This document shows positions 11,376-21,097 of a stretch of DNA of 64,000 nt, in pieces (positions within the stretch are counted from its first letter, which is position 1; each line of letters starts with the position of its first letter). The stretch covers positions 372,001 through 436,000 of the forward strand of contig JBAOKB010000185.1 in assembly GCA_037044905.1 (NCBI GenBank), written 5' to 3'. This DNA is from Hortaea werneckii. Lineage: Eukaryota > Ascomycota > Dothideomycetes > Mycosphaerellales > Teratosphaeriaceae. A model generated the notes under the pieces. The model was given only the letters and a program-made list of their open reading frames with translations. It did not search any database and was not told the DNA's origin. Made by a program: the position numbers and the translations under genes.

Positions 11376-12007
11376 CGTCGCAGCTCAGCACTTGGAAGAG
11401 GAATACAACCAACAGCGAGGCATCCACCGGATTGGTTGCAATGTAATTTAACCCGGTGGAAAAGAAATACAGCTGCCATAGCAAAGCCTCGGTTGACGGT
11501 AATGGAAGAGGCGGGGTTAGTCCGGTCGTGAGGAGGAGACCAAACTGTGCCTCATAATGACCTTGCATGAGCCGACAATGTTACGCAAATGGATACTGCA
11601 GTCCGAATTGAATGAGCTCTTCGCATTGGTAATTTTGGCTAGGCATTCGATCTTGACGGTGGGTGTGAGATGGGGCCTCTCTCAAGTCCACAAGCCGTGG
11701 TTTGCTCAGGTTCTCCTACTGCTGTAGACTCGTCTTTGCTCCCAGAGTTTGATACCAAGTAAATTACATGGCATCACAAATTGTTTGGTTGCGGTGAAAA
11801 AGTGCTCGTTGAAAGAGGAAGCATTGTAGCGCGGCAAGAAGTGCTCGAGAAGATCCATCCATGCTTACCTTATCATACCATTGGACCCACTTCCTCCAAA
11901 CCTGTCACGTTGCTTCCCGAGGCTCCATTCTCCAAAACATAGCATTGGTACCGTTGGTGGCATCCCGATCCTTTGCTTCTCTTGTGGCCGAATAGATCCA
12001 GCGCGAT
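11376..12007. other. Divergent promoter region, hydrolase / methyltransferase
   Basis: 632 bp between two divergently transcribed genes, expected to hold both promoters. I saw no clear TATA box, repeat or small gene. Confidence 0.5.
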
Positions 12008-12802
12008 ATGGCATCCGCAGTCTCCAATCTTGCTGCCGTCAAAGCTTCTGGCGGTGGCAACGAGCGCTTCAACCATGAGGCTCAATCCTGGGATCAGCGA
12101 CCTTTTGTGCACGAGGCGAGTGCTGAAGCTGCTAAAGCAATACTGCGAACCTGTGACACTTTGAAGTACCAGCCGAAGCAAATACTGGAGATTGGATGCG
12201 GAACCGGGATTCTTTCTTTCCTGATGGCACCCCATTCGGAACGAGTAGTAGCTATAGACGCGGCTGAAGGCATGATAGAAGTGTTAAAGACGAAGATGAA
12301 GAAGGAAAAGTCACCCAAGAACATCTTACCTATCGCCGTCCTACTTGAAGACCCGGAAGATGCGAAACTACCACCTGCCGATGCAGCCAAACCAGAGGGC
12401 GATCGGCTGAAGTTCGATCTGATCACGAGCCACCTGGTCCTTCACCATATACCTGAGGTAGAGCCTGTCCTACGTACAATGTTCGGGTGCCTTTGCTCTG
12501 GTGGCAGAGTAATGCTTACAGACTTTGAAGACTTTGGTCCTGAAGCTCGTCGCTTCCACGCTGCCAGCAAGATGAGCGGCGTGGAGCGCAATGGCATCAA
12601 TGCTACGGCAATGGCACAGCTCATGCAGGATGTAGGATTCACAAACGTCAGAGTGCAGGCGGAGTGGAAAATGCGGAAGCTCGTGGAGAAGTACGACGGT
12701 GAGTTCACCAAGGATGAAGAATTTGGAAAGTCTGGCCCTGGAGCTGGCGGCGGAGAAATGATGGATTTTCCTTTCCTCGTCTGCTATGGAGAGAAGCCAT
12801 AG
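12008..12802 (+). CDS. Class I SAM-dependent methyltransferase
   Basis: 264 residues, single exon, ATG at 12008. SAM-binding motif I is ILEIGCGTGILS (about 59-70); motif II is VVAIDAAEGMIE with the acidic residue that contacts the ribose; the motif IV region reads FDLITSHLVLHHIPEVE, and a later strand is GGRVMLTDFEDFG. The order and spacing fit the UbiE/Methyltransf_11/12 group acting on small molecules. The carboxy segment includes a Gly-rich loop (GPGAGGGEMM) before a final strand FLVCYG. No signal peptide or membrane segment. Substrate unknown. Similar fungal proteins are commonly annotated only as methyltransferases. Confidence 0.88.
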   Translation: MASAVSNLAAVKASGGGNERFNHEAQSWDQRPFVHEASAEAAKAILRTCDTLKYQPKQILEIGCGTGILSFLMAPHSERVVAIDAAEGMIEVLKTKMKKEKSPKNILPIAVLLEDPEDAKLPPADAAKPEGDRLKFDLITSHLVLHHIPEVEPVLRTMFGCLCSGGRVMLTDFEDFGPEARRFHAASKMSGVERNGINATAMAQLMQDVGFTNVRVQAEWKMRKLVEKYDGEFTKDEEFGKSGPGAGGGEMMDFPFLVCYGEKP

Positions 12803-13608
12803 AAATGTGTTGCCAATTGTCAACCCGGGCATGAAGTTGCAAATGAGTCTTAGCAGGAACATTTGTATTCCATCAAATCTGCCATCTTCCGAGGGTTGCC
12901 CACAACCTTTCTTAGGCTTTAGTATCATGACCGATTTAGCCAGCATGTCGCCGTTGGATGACCTTCACGACCAAGCCTTTCTCCACTCAGGTCTCTGCAT
13001 CCAGGAGATCCTCGTAGTTCTGAATGTCAGGCTCGTGCCCTGAATCCAAGGTTTCGCCGCCCGGCCAAAACCCGTATCACCATTTGTCAAGCATGCTCGA
13101 CATGAAAGCACGTTACGAGATCAGAAAGCCGCCAATACATATGCCTCGCTTTAGAAGCCGACACGGCTGTAGACAACGTAGGGGAAAAAAAAAAAAAAAA
13201 AAACGTCGTGCTTCATCGTCCTGCAGCCTGCTTGTCCAACTGCATGCTCCGAGCTGTTTGAATTCTACTCTTTGCCTTCAGATACAGCAGTGGCTTGAAC
13301 TGTTGCTGTGTTACGAGATCGTCGCTCGGACTTCTGTTCCTACGGTGTGCCGATGTGCTCATGATTGTCCACTGCCATCATTCTGTGACAAGACGCTGTC
13401 CAGGTGTTCAATACAACTTGAAGCACCTTGGAAAGTTAGCGATTGGCGATAACGCCTACGTCATTGCCCCCTGAGTAAGCCCTATATACTTCAGAGACGC
13501 GCAGCTGGCGGCCATAGCTACGCGCAGCCCGTCTTCTTTCTCTCCAGCTCCTTATCCGAACTGCAATAGCACACCAACACTCCTTGAATCAGCAAAGAAA
13601 TATCCAAA
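12803..13608. other. Intergenic region with A19 tract
   Basis: About 0.8 kb containing an uninterrupted run of 19 A at 13185-13203. The right end contains the promoter of the DUF1772 gene. No gene seen. Confidence 0.5.
13481..13489 (+). promoter_or_regulatory. TATA-like element upstream of DUF1772 gene
   Basis: CCTATATAC lies about 125 bp upstream of the ATG at 13609, a plausible distance for a fungal TATA box; the ATG sits in a good context (ATCCAAAATGG). Transcription start not known. Confidence 0.4.
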
Positions 13609-14304
13609 ATGGCGTCAGGAATTCACCCACTCAACGACACCCCCGTGGTGGCCGCTCTCAAAGGCCTCACGCTGGGCTCAACGCTCTTCATCGCTGGATC
13701 GATGACCACCACTTCGCTTCAATTCCTCCCTTCCCTCGTCCTCGCCGCCCAGACACGTGACGCGTCGAGAAACCGTGGTCTGGAGTCCGGCCGCTTAACA
13801 CCTGTGCCGACGCCAGGCCAGGAGAAGAAGGAGCTGAACCTCACGCCGCAGGCAGCACTGCAAGGCAAGATCGACGAGAGCGCGAAGCAAGTCGGGCAGG
13901 GCTATAAGATTGCCGCACTGCAGTTCAGCTTGATGAGCAAGACGTCTTTCGCAACAATCATGCCGCTTGAGGCTGTTACGGTCCTTGCCTCAGGCTTCTT
14001 AGCATACCATTACCGCTCCATTGGCCTTTCCGCCTCAGCGTGGGGCAAGTGGGCTGCTGTTGCTGGTTTGGTCGCGAGCGTGTTCCCTCTTACGGGCATT
14101 GCGATCGCGCCTTTAGACCACAAGCTGATGAGGATGGCGGGCGAGGAGGCCCAGATTGAGCCGTACGAGGATGCGCCTCCGGACAGGGAGATGGAAAGGG
14201 ACAACACCGAGAAGTTCTTGAAGAGCTGGAACACATTCAACTTCGTCAGAGCTGGTCTCGTGGGTGCTGCTGGAGCAGTGGGTGTCTGGGGTCTGTTGGA
14301 GTAG
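13609..14304 (+). CDS. DUF1772 (anthrone oxygenase-like) membrane protein
   Basis: 231 residues in one exon with four hydrophobic segments at about 15-47, 112-134, 146-168 and 211-230. This layout matches DUF1772 proteins, the family that includes anthrone oxygenases of polyketide pathways and many uncharacterised fungal membrane proteins. A hydrophilic loop (about 50-95) separates segments 1 and 2. A charged stretch (QIEPYEDAPPDREMERDNTEKF) sits before the conserved-looking W-x-x-x-N-x-x-R near 206-213. No polyketide synthase or other biosynthetic gene lies nearby, so a role in secondary metabolism is not indicated here. Confidence 0.78.
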   Translation: MASGIHPLNDTPVVAALKGLTLGSTLFIAGSMTTTSLQFLPSLVLAAQTRDASRNRGLESGRLTPVPTPGQEKKELNLTPQAALQGKIDESAKQVGQGYKIAALQFSLMSKTSFATIMPLEAVTVLASGFLAYHYRSIGLSASAWGKWAAVAGLVASVFPLTGIAIAPLDHKLMRMAGEEAQIEPYEDAPPDREMERDNTEKFLKSWNTFNFVRAGLVGAAGAVGVWGLLE

Positions 14305-14714
14305 GGAGGTAGAGTGTAGAGCTGGCCAGAGGTCCAAATGGTTGCGCCGTTTGTCGAGTCCGAATGTGCACAGCGTGCAAGTGGCATTCGTTCCACATAC
14401 AAAGTCGATGACGAAAGCACGAAGGGAGAGAAGTGTGAAATGGCGATGTGTGTGGAGTGCACAAAATGTATGATACTGTATGCCTCCCAATCAAATGTGT
14501 TATGTATTATTGCTGAAGAAGCGGCTTAACCCCCTAAGTTCATCCTGAAGCGACCGGGAGTCTGTTCGCGTTCAAGTGTCAGCCGTACATGCGCGAAGAC
14601 CAATCCACCTCTTCTCCGAGTCACTGCGAGGTGCAGCAAGTTCGATGAAAAAGTAAAAAGGGATCGCGATGCGATCTGATGGTTTCCCATATTTGTTGCT
14701 GCTAAGAAGCAGTC

Positions 14715-14806
14715 TTGATTGTCAAGGGCTTTAAAAAAGTGAGGCCCAAGACTTGATTTTCCTAACATTGATTGTCAAGGGCTTTGAAAAAAATGAGGCC
14801 CAAGAC
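14715..14806. repeat. Two-copy direct repeat, 53-bp period
   Basis: A ~39-bp unit beginning TTGATTGTCAAGGGCTTT and ending GAGGCCCAAGAC occurs at 14715-14752 and 14768-14806, with small differences in the A-run between. The copies are separated by about 15 unrelated bases. Origin and function unknown. Confidence 0.85.
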
Positions 14807-15473
14807 CCATGACCCGATCCTCATGGCGCGAAACCACAACTGCCAGCTGGCCAGACCAGCAGCCGGGTTAAGCGAAACGCATACGGGTTGATCCTCTGTT
14901 CAGAGACAAGTCGGACACCGGCCAAGATGCCTTCAAGTCCAGAACAGAGGCCCTTTTCCCATAGACCGTCATCGGCTATGTCTCCAGCGAGAGTGCCATG
15001 CCAAGGTTATGCAACAGACCTGCGCGACTATCTACCCACCCAGGAGGGTGAACTGATAGACAGGTCTGACCCCTGCATCCATCTGACATGGTTCAAGAAC
15101 CACAATATGCGAGATGAGGCAGTCTTAAGTTTTCAGGCTCAGGGGCTGCCCCACCAATTCTTTAGATGTTGTTGAAAGGAAGAGGAAGGAAAGCAGACCG
15201 AAAGCTTTTTTACTCAAGCTGGAACGTAAGCCGTTCGTTAGCGTCAAATTCAAGGGTGGTGACCACGCAGCTGATGACCGATTTGCCCCTCAGCGGGTGT
15301 AGTGAGGTCAATTCTAGGTACCATTCACCACCTTCGGATCGGCTTCCGCCTTCGGACCTGATCATCCTTTCATGTGACACGCGAAATTCGATCGTTTTTT
15401 CATAGCGAGCGGAACACTGTGCAAAGGAAAGATTGGCAATTAAACCACTGCTTGAGTATTCTTTGTTTTTTTG

Positions 15474-15491
15474 AAAAAAAAAAAAAAAAAA

Positions 15492-15524
<33 letters not shown>
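15474..15524 (+). repeat. A18-G33 homopurine tract
   Basis: Eighteen A (15474-15491) run directly into 33 G (15492-15524). It is followed by G-rich TGGTTGGTCGGGGG. Such a tract can form a G-quadruplex or triplex and is also a common place for sequencing or assembly artefacts; its true length should be treated as uncertain. Confidence 0.85.
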
Positions 15525-15525
<1 letters not shown>

Positions 15526-16109
15526 GGTTGGTCGGGGGCCACGAAAATCCTATTTGCTCTTTTCACCGCAAAAAGTACTATCAGAAGTTCTATGCCGAAC
15601 TGCCCTTCAGTTGACTCTCACAATAATTGCGAGATCGAGCGGGGCTTCTTTGCCAGGCCGCACTCTGAACACCCTTGCCTCATCTCTCCTCCTCCCGGGC
15701 CCTCCACCAGAAAAGCCACCCCATTGTTCTCCTTCGTCTGCCAACACACGGTTCATGTCTCGAGACGAGTAATTTCGTGCCATCTTCTCCATTCTCTATC
15801 CAGATGGCTAAGATGCCTTCTTGTAGACGACTGTGCTCTAGTCACATATTCCGGAGAAGAAGGAGTGGCAAGTGTGTTGTTCACGATTGTATGTCTCCTG
15901 AAGTACCGCTGTCAACATCGACATAGCTGTGTCTGACAGTGCAGAAGTCTTACCGAAGGACAGCAAGAGATCATGACAGAGAGCGAAAATGCGTAACACA
16001 TAGAAGGTGATGTAAAGGGTTCTCGCTTCTGTCTTTTTGCAATTTTTATCCCCGCACATACAGATGAGAGAAAACGCAGGCAATGCAATGACATATTGTT
16101 GATTGAATC

Positions 16110-17840
16110 TCATTGATGGAGGAAGTCAAGTCCTTCATGCCCATCCCCTGATATTCCGCAAATCTCTGCGAAATTGCCAACCTCTGTAGCACGGCGGCTT
16201 ACTCTTCCCATAAAGGTTTCTAGTGGACAACTGTGTCCTGGACCGTCTTCACAGCCGGGAAGAGCAACAATGCCATCGTTGACGTTGATCCGAACATGAT
16301 ACTCGTCTGCCGGCGGCGTGCAATATTTGTGGTTTGGGTACCCGAACTCAGCATTGTCCCAGCAATACTGTGGTGCTGCACAAGCTAGACGCTCGAAAAT
16401 AATGCGCCCGCCCATGGGGATGACGTCCGATGTTTTCCATGTTCGGTTGCGGAGGATGTGCGTGGTCGGCAGGTCTATATCCCGCGGGAAGAGCTCCAAG
16501 GCTGAAAGCATTGGTGTGATATCGCCATCGTGCACAAAGCTAAGAAAAAGACTTCCAGCCTTTTCCGGTCCTTCTTTCAACAGATTAGCTGTAGCATTCA
16601 GCCATAACATGCCCATTGCACCGCTATATGGATTGCCTGGTCCAGCTTTGTAGTAGTGCAGCAGATCGCGAGCGTATTCTGCAAACAATGAAGTTAGCTG
16701 GGCCTCATATGCATGGCCAATATGCATTACCAAATGCTTACCGAAACTTTCAAGCTCTTCCTTAGTAAACACGTCACACCAAGGACTGCTTCCCAAAGCG
16801 ATGGTCTCGAACCCGCAAAGCTCCTGCATGCTGTAGACGTGTGCCTCCGTAAAAGAGATCCCAGGGTTCTCTCGTTGTAAACGAGCCACAATAGGCGGTA
16901 AATAATGACTTCGCCAATCGTACAGCATCTTGGCCCCGTAGTCATGTCCATATCCATCTACATTATCGCCGTACTTACGACAACTTTTTCCAGGCGTCAA
17001 CGTACTCGTCCGTCGCTTTCTTGTTTCAGGTATAACCTGAAGGTCAGCGAATTCATGCCAGTCGACTCCGAAAAAGCCTGCGCCGAAGTACTTCGCCGTT
17101 TCAACGACCCTTTTAGAGCCACTCGCCCAGAATGTCGTCTGCTTGCGAGCAAGTGCATCTTCCAGGAGATGCTCATAGCGGCTCTTGAGCTTAACGCCAG
17201 TGGCAAATGCTTCCAGCGTGCCTGCATATACACCGGTTGCCACCAGATTTTCAAAGCGCGGGGCTGGATTTCTCATGAAGAAGTTCCAATCGTTGACGAA
17301 ACTCAGATCTCCCGAAAAGGTCATGTTCGCTTTTTGGAGGTGCTGGTACAGTTCAAGCATTCCTTATCTGATGTGTCAGTCTGGCATTGATACTGTAACT
17401 TTCTTAAGCATTCAAGTGCGACTGCTACTTACTCACTCCTGCGAGCACTGTAGGATATCGCTCAGCATGTCTAGAGATCTAGGATGACCCATTTGTTAGA
17501 TATACACCACTCGAAATATACACTGCGTACACACCATATGCACTTGATCCACTCTGCATCCTTGAGGCATCTCTAGGCCCTCTTGCACGGTGCCGGCATT
17601 CTTCGGGAACCAAGGACTGTTGCCGCCCATGTGGTGCATCGGATCCCATTCTTCCCTCACAGCCAGAATCGACTCATTCGCAGGTACATCGTTCAGGCCG
17701 AGCACTCGCTGAGATATTCTGTCGCTTCCGAAGCGATCCAGCAAGCCGAATGCAAATGCAGCAGAGCCATCGAGGTTCCAAGAGTAGAGTAGCAGCGCTA
17801 TTAGCGCAACCGCCGTCGACAACATCGTCCAATGAGCCAT
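16110..17840 (-). CDS. Secreted histidine acid phosphatase / phytase-like
   Basis: Phosphate-scavenging histidine acid phosphatase. Exons: 17535-17840, 17433-17478, 16742-17362 and 16110-16678, about 513 residues. An amino-terminal hydrophobic segment (STAVALIALLLYSW) serves as signal peptide or anchor. The catalytic motif ISRHAERYPT spans the first splice junction (family RHGxRxP; nucleophile His106). The proton donor is the HD of SFVHDGDITPML. Conserved phytase blocks include GNPYSGAMG and RVVETAKYF. Intron 2 (17363-17432) needs an AAG acceptor five bases past a CAG; using the CAG gives an immediate stop. Intron 3 (16679-16741, 63 bp, GTAAGC...CTAAC...CAG) is in frame, but its removal restores the family-like ESFEYARDLLHYY. 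Several N-glycosylation sites. Phytate versus general phosphomonoester substrate cannot be decided. Confidence 0.9.
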
Positions 17841-18626
17841 ATGTTTTGATCTGGAAGGGTTTCAATGCCGTCAAAATATGTCTCAAGCACTTCCCATTTT
17901 CCCCCCGAGATTCAGGAGTGCTGGTCCGCCGTGAGATTCTCTTCTTCACCGTAAGACCTGCTGCGTCATCGCTTCATTGCTGAACCAGAATCTTCCGATC
18001 GACAATCACTGCTGTAAGCAGACAAGGATGATAAGTTATCCTGAAGGTGGGAGATACTGTGTTGAAGTTCGTTGCCCAAACCCTGCTGTGCGGCGCTTCC
18101 GAATCGGGCATGGTGGCTCAGCCGGGGAGCAACTTCACGTCGTCTTTTCCAGACATTACTCCTAGGTAACAAATATGCAGTCAAAAGCATCCAAATTAAA
18201 GAAATATTCCTGTGGAAAACAAAGCTTATTCATGGTCTTGATGAGATCATTTCGGAGCAAAAATGAAAGACAAACCCCATCATGAACATCCATTAGGATT
18301 TCAGCATGCATCTCTCCTCTTGGAAGAAGCTCAGGCTCAAATAAGAGGAGAGATGCATGCTGAAATTTCAATGGATGTTCATGATGGGGCGACCCGACAT
18401 AGTCACGATGCGACACAACTTGCGAAAGACATGGGGCCTCAGATTCCGCAGCTCAGATCGAGGGTACGTCAAGTATCCACGAGTATCTCGTACACAAAGC
18501 ATCGTCATCAAACCCTTTCGAAAGCATTTGTAACATCCTGGCCCAAGCGCGGCGCCCAGAATAAACGTTCATGATATCCCAATCCCCCTTCTCTAATTCC
18601 CCAGGTATTCTCCTGTATCCTCCTCT
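17841..18626. other. Intergenic region containing a long hairpin
   Basis: About 0.8 kb between the 5' end of the phosphatase gene and the 3' end of the RRM gene. Apart from the inverted repeat at 18275-18389, described separately, no gene or motif was seen. Confidence 0.5.
18275..18389. repeat. Near-perfect inverted repeat (47-bp arms, 21-nt loop)
   Basis: The left arm (18275-18321) begins CCCCATCATGAACATCCATT and the right arm (18343-18389) is its reverse complement with only three mismatches, clustered mid-arm; the loop is 21 nt. A transcript from either strand would fold into a long hairpin. No target-site duplication is visible at the flanks, which read AAAGACAAA on the left and CGACCCGAC on the right. 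Candidates are a microRNA-like precursor, a cruciform-forming element or a remnant of a miniature inverted-repeat transposon. Confidence 0.9.
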
Positions 18627-21097
18627 CTAGACCTGACGAGGCAGGACCTTCTCAAGCAGCTTCTCAACATAATCCATCTCGATCTTGCCCGCCTCGGCCA
18701 GAGTCTTAGCGAGTTCGCCGTTCGGCATCTTGTAGTCGATGAAGATGTTCCCGAACGGACCGCCGCCAGTGCCATTGGCGCGCGCGGCCAGGCGGTCGTG
18801 CATGGAAGTGCCGTTGGTGTTGCGCACGGTGGCGCGGTGGCAGAGTGAGGCGAGGTACTTCAGAGCTGATGTTAGCCGCGGAATAGAAAGTGTGGGAGTG
18901 GGAAAGGAACTTACCGTGACAAGGTCGTCATGCACCCTCGGCTCGCGGACGATGACTTGGAACGGCCACTGCGCAGAGAGCGTCGAGGTGCCGCCGAAAG
19001 CCAGGTTCATGCCGCGAGGGGACGTGAACTTGTCGTAGCCAGCGGAGCGAAGGATCTGGACGAAGTAGGCCTTCTGCCCTTCACTGAATCCAGGACAGGT
19101 GAGAGCTGCAACAACGAACTCCGTCAAGGTAGCATCCGTCGGTGTGCCCTGCTCGACCAGCGTGTTCCTGTAGCGGTTCAGCGTGTCCAGGAGGTGACGC
19201 AGCAGCTCGATCGTAGCGTCGAACATCACTTGACGCTCGGTAAGCAAAACATAATCGTGTGCGTGCCATGGGTACTTGTGCAAGGTGCTGATCCAGCTCT
19301 CGTAGACACGAACGAGAGCGCGTGCAGCGTAGGGAGACTGATGTCTAGTCAGCAACACATCTTATGGGCTATAGAAGGAGGGCGACTTACGCGATGCGGA
19401 GTCTCCACATGCTTGGTCACCATGACCACCTCCTCAGGCTGCAGGAAACCGGCGAAGCAATTCGACGCAACGGTCGGGTAGTAGTAGTCTTTGTGGTCGG
19501 ACACGACCGGGGAGGCGCCATCCCACAAGACATTCTTCGCGCGTGGGAACAGCTCACTCATCAGCTCCTCCTGCGAGCTCAACTCGACAGTGACCGCACG
19601 GTCGCCAAGACGCGGCTGACGACCTTGCTCAATGCGCCTCTTGAAGTGATTGAAGACACATCTAGCCTCTGCATCATTCTCGAGCTCCACGAACGCATCC
19701 ATGGTCTTGGCCGTAAAGCGCTCCATGATGATGTGGACGGCGTAGTACGGCGAGCCGGCTGGTTGGGCGCAAACGGCTGCGTTGCGACCGACGAAGGCAA
19801 GGATCTCGCTACGCGGCGTGCCGTAGGGAATGTTCGTGAGGTGCACGACAGCCGCAGTCGAGGGTGAGGCGTAGCGGCAGGCCTCCATGAATGGCATAGC
19901 CTCAACCAGCGTCTCGATAATAGGCTTGAAGGCGTTGCGAAGCTCATCAAGCCAGGCAGGGCGCCTGACGGCCTCAATCTTGAGGAAGGCCGCCGCATTG
20001 CCGATAGTGTTCTTGGGACGAGAGGTCCTCTTACGCACAGCCATGACAGTAGAGGTGTTTTGGGGGTGAGAATTCAGCGCCAGCATTTCCGCGTGCGGAT
20101 TGGTGGTGGTAGTGGATCGGGTTTGCTTCTGTGGCAAGGTTTGGCGCTCGCGGTTGGAGTAAAGCGGGGCTGGGGGAGCAGAGTCTTTCTCGACGCCTTT
20201 CTTACGCTCGAGATCGCCATAGTCCATAGCTCCGGACATGATTTCCGCGGCCAGCCGACTAATCTGCTGATTGTTGTTGCCACTAGCGCCGCCTGAGCCG
20301 ATGTTGTACTTGTTGGCATAGGGGTTGGAGTACTGGTTGTAGTGCTGGTTGGGGTACTGGTTGGCGAACTGATTGGCGTACGGGTTGTTGTACTGGTTGA
20401 CAGACAAAGAGCTGCTGCAAACACCGTCAGATGCAAGTCAACCAAAATCTTTGAATCAAAACATTCCTACCTGGAAGGACGGATCAGGCTCTGAGTGTTA
20501 CCGGGCCAAGGAGTAGGCTAAGATTTAAACAATGTCAGTATATTGAAGTTATCAAAGAGGAGCGGGGGAAATTACCTGACGAGTGGCAAGCGTAGGCTGC
20601 GCGTACATGTAGTTGGGGCTGGGCGTGTGGCTGCCACTGCTACCCTGCCCGGAAGTCGCTGGATAGCCTTGAGGTGCTCCACCGGGCGGCGGGTATCCGT
20701 AGCCCTGAACCCCGTTGAATCCACCTGGAACCGGCGGCGGGCTCATAACTGAGAATGGGGGGAGCTGGGCGTGGCCTTTCATCTGGCCTGGCATGTCGCT
20801 GTAAGCTGGCGTGGTGTCGAACAGACTGACCCCGCCACCGTCGTCGTAAACTACGCTCCCCGCCCTCGACAGCTGCGCTGCGTCCGTAGTCGATCCGTTG
20901 GAAGCGGTCGAGCGCATGACTGGCGGAAGATACCTCGGACGGAAGACCGGGTCGTCTTCTGCGCCCAGCTGTGGCGTCATGCCCTTGAACGTCAAAGGAT
21001 TCCAGTTGATGGGATTGTTGCGGTCCTGTTGACCGTCCTCCTTCTCGTCTTTGCCGTCACGGCCAGAGGCGTTGCCGTTGCCACCGTTCGATTGCAT
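18627..21097 (-). CDS. RRM-domain RNA-binding protein
   Basis: About 750-767 residues. Exons: 20576-21097, 20471-20517, 19391-20414 and 18627-19337. A final in-frame 57-nt segment (18858-18914, GTAAGT...GCTAAC...AAG) is probably an intron; a CAG eight bases before its end would give an immediate stop if used. The amino half is Pro/Gly/Ser-rich (YGYPPPGGAPQGYP), followed by an Asn/Gln/Tyr repeat (NPYANQFANQYPNQHYNQYS). A divergent RRM lies around VVHLTNIPYGTPRSEILAFVG through AFVELENDAEARCVFNHF. The carboxy region is helical and lacks a motif I know. The sequence suggests a post-transcriptional regulator prone to granule-like assembly, which is inference. An acceptor-like CAG just upstream of the ATG suggests a 5' UTR intron or an extra exon. 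Confidence 0.75.

Larger units (their letters stand above)
14305..16109. other. Intergenic region with tandem repeat and A18-G33 tract
   Basis: About 1.8 kb between converging genes. It holds a two-copy direct repeat near 14715-14806 and a homopurine tract at 15474-15524, described separately. Weak open frames near 15374-15936 overlap low-complexity sequence and have no motif. Confidence 0.5.

Noticed and set aside
15374..15772. Open frame reading through the A18-G33 tract as Lys/Gly runs
   Set aside because: Product of the homopolymers; frame depends on an uncertain tract length.
18275..18389. Hairpin as a complete transposable element
   Set aside because: No target-site duplication, no internal coding capacity and only 115 bp; kept as an inverted repeat of unknown origin.
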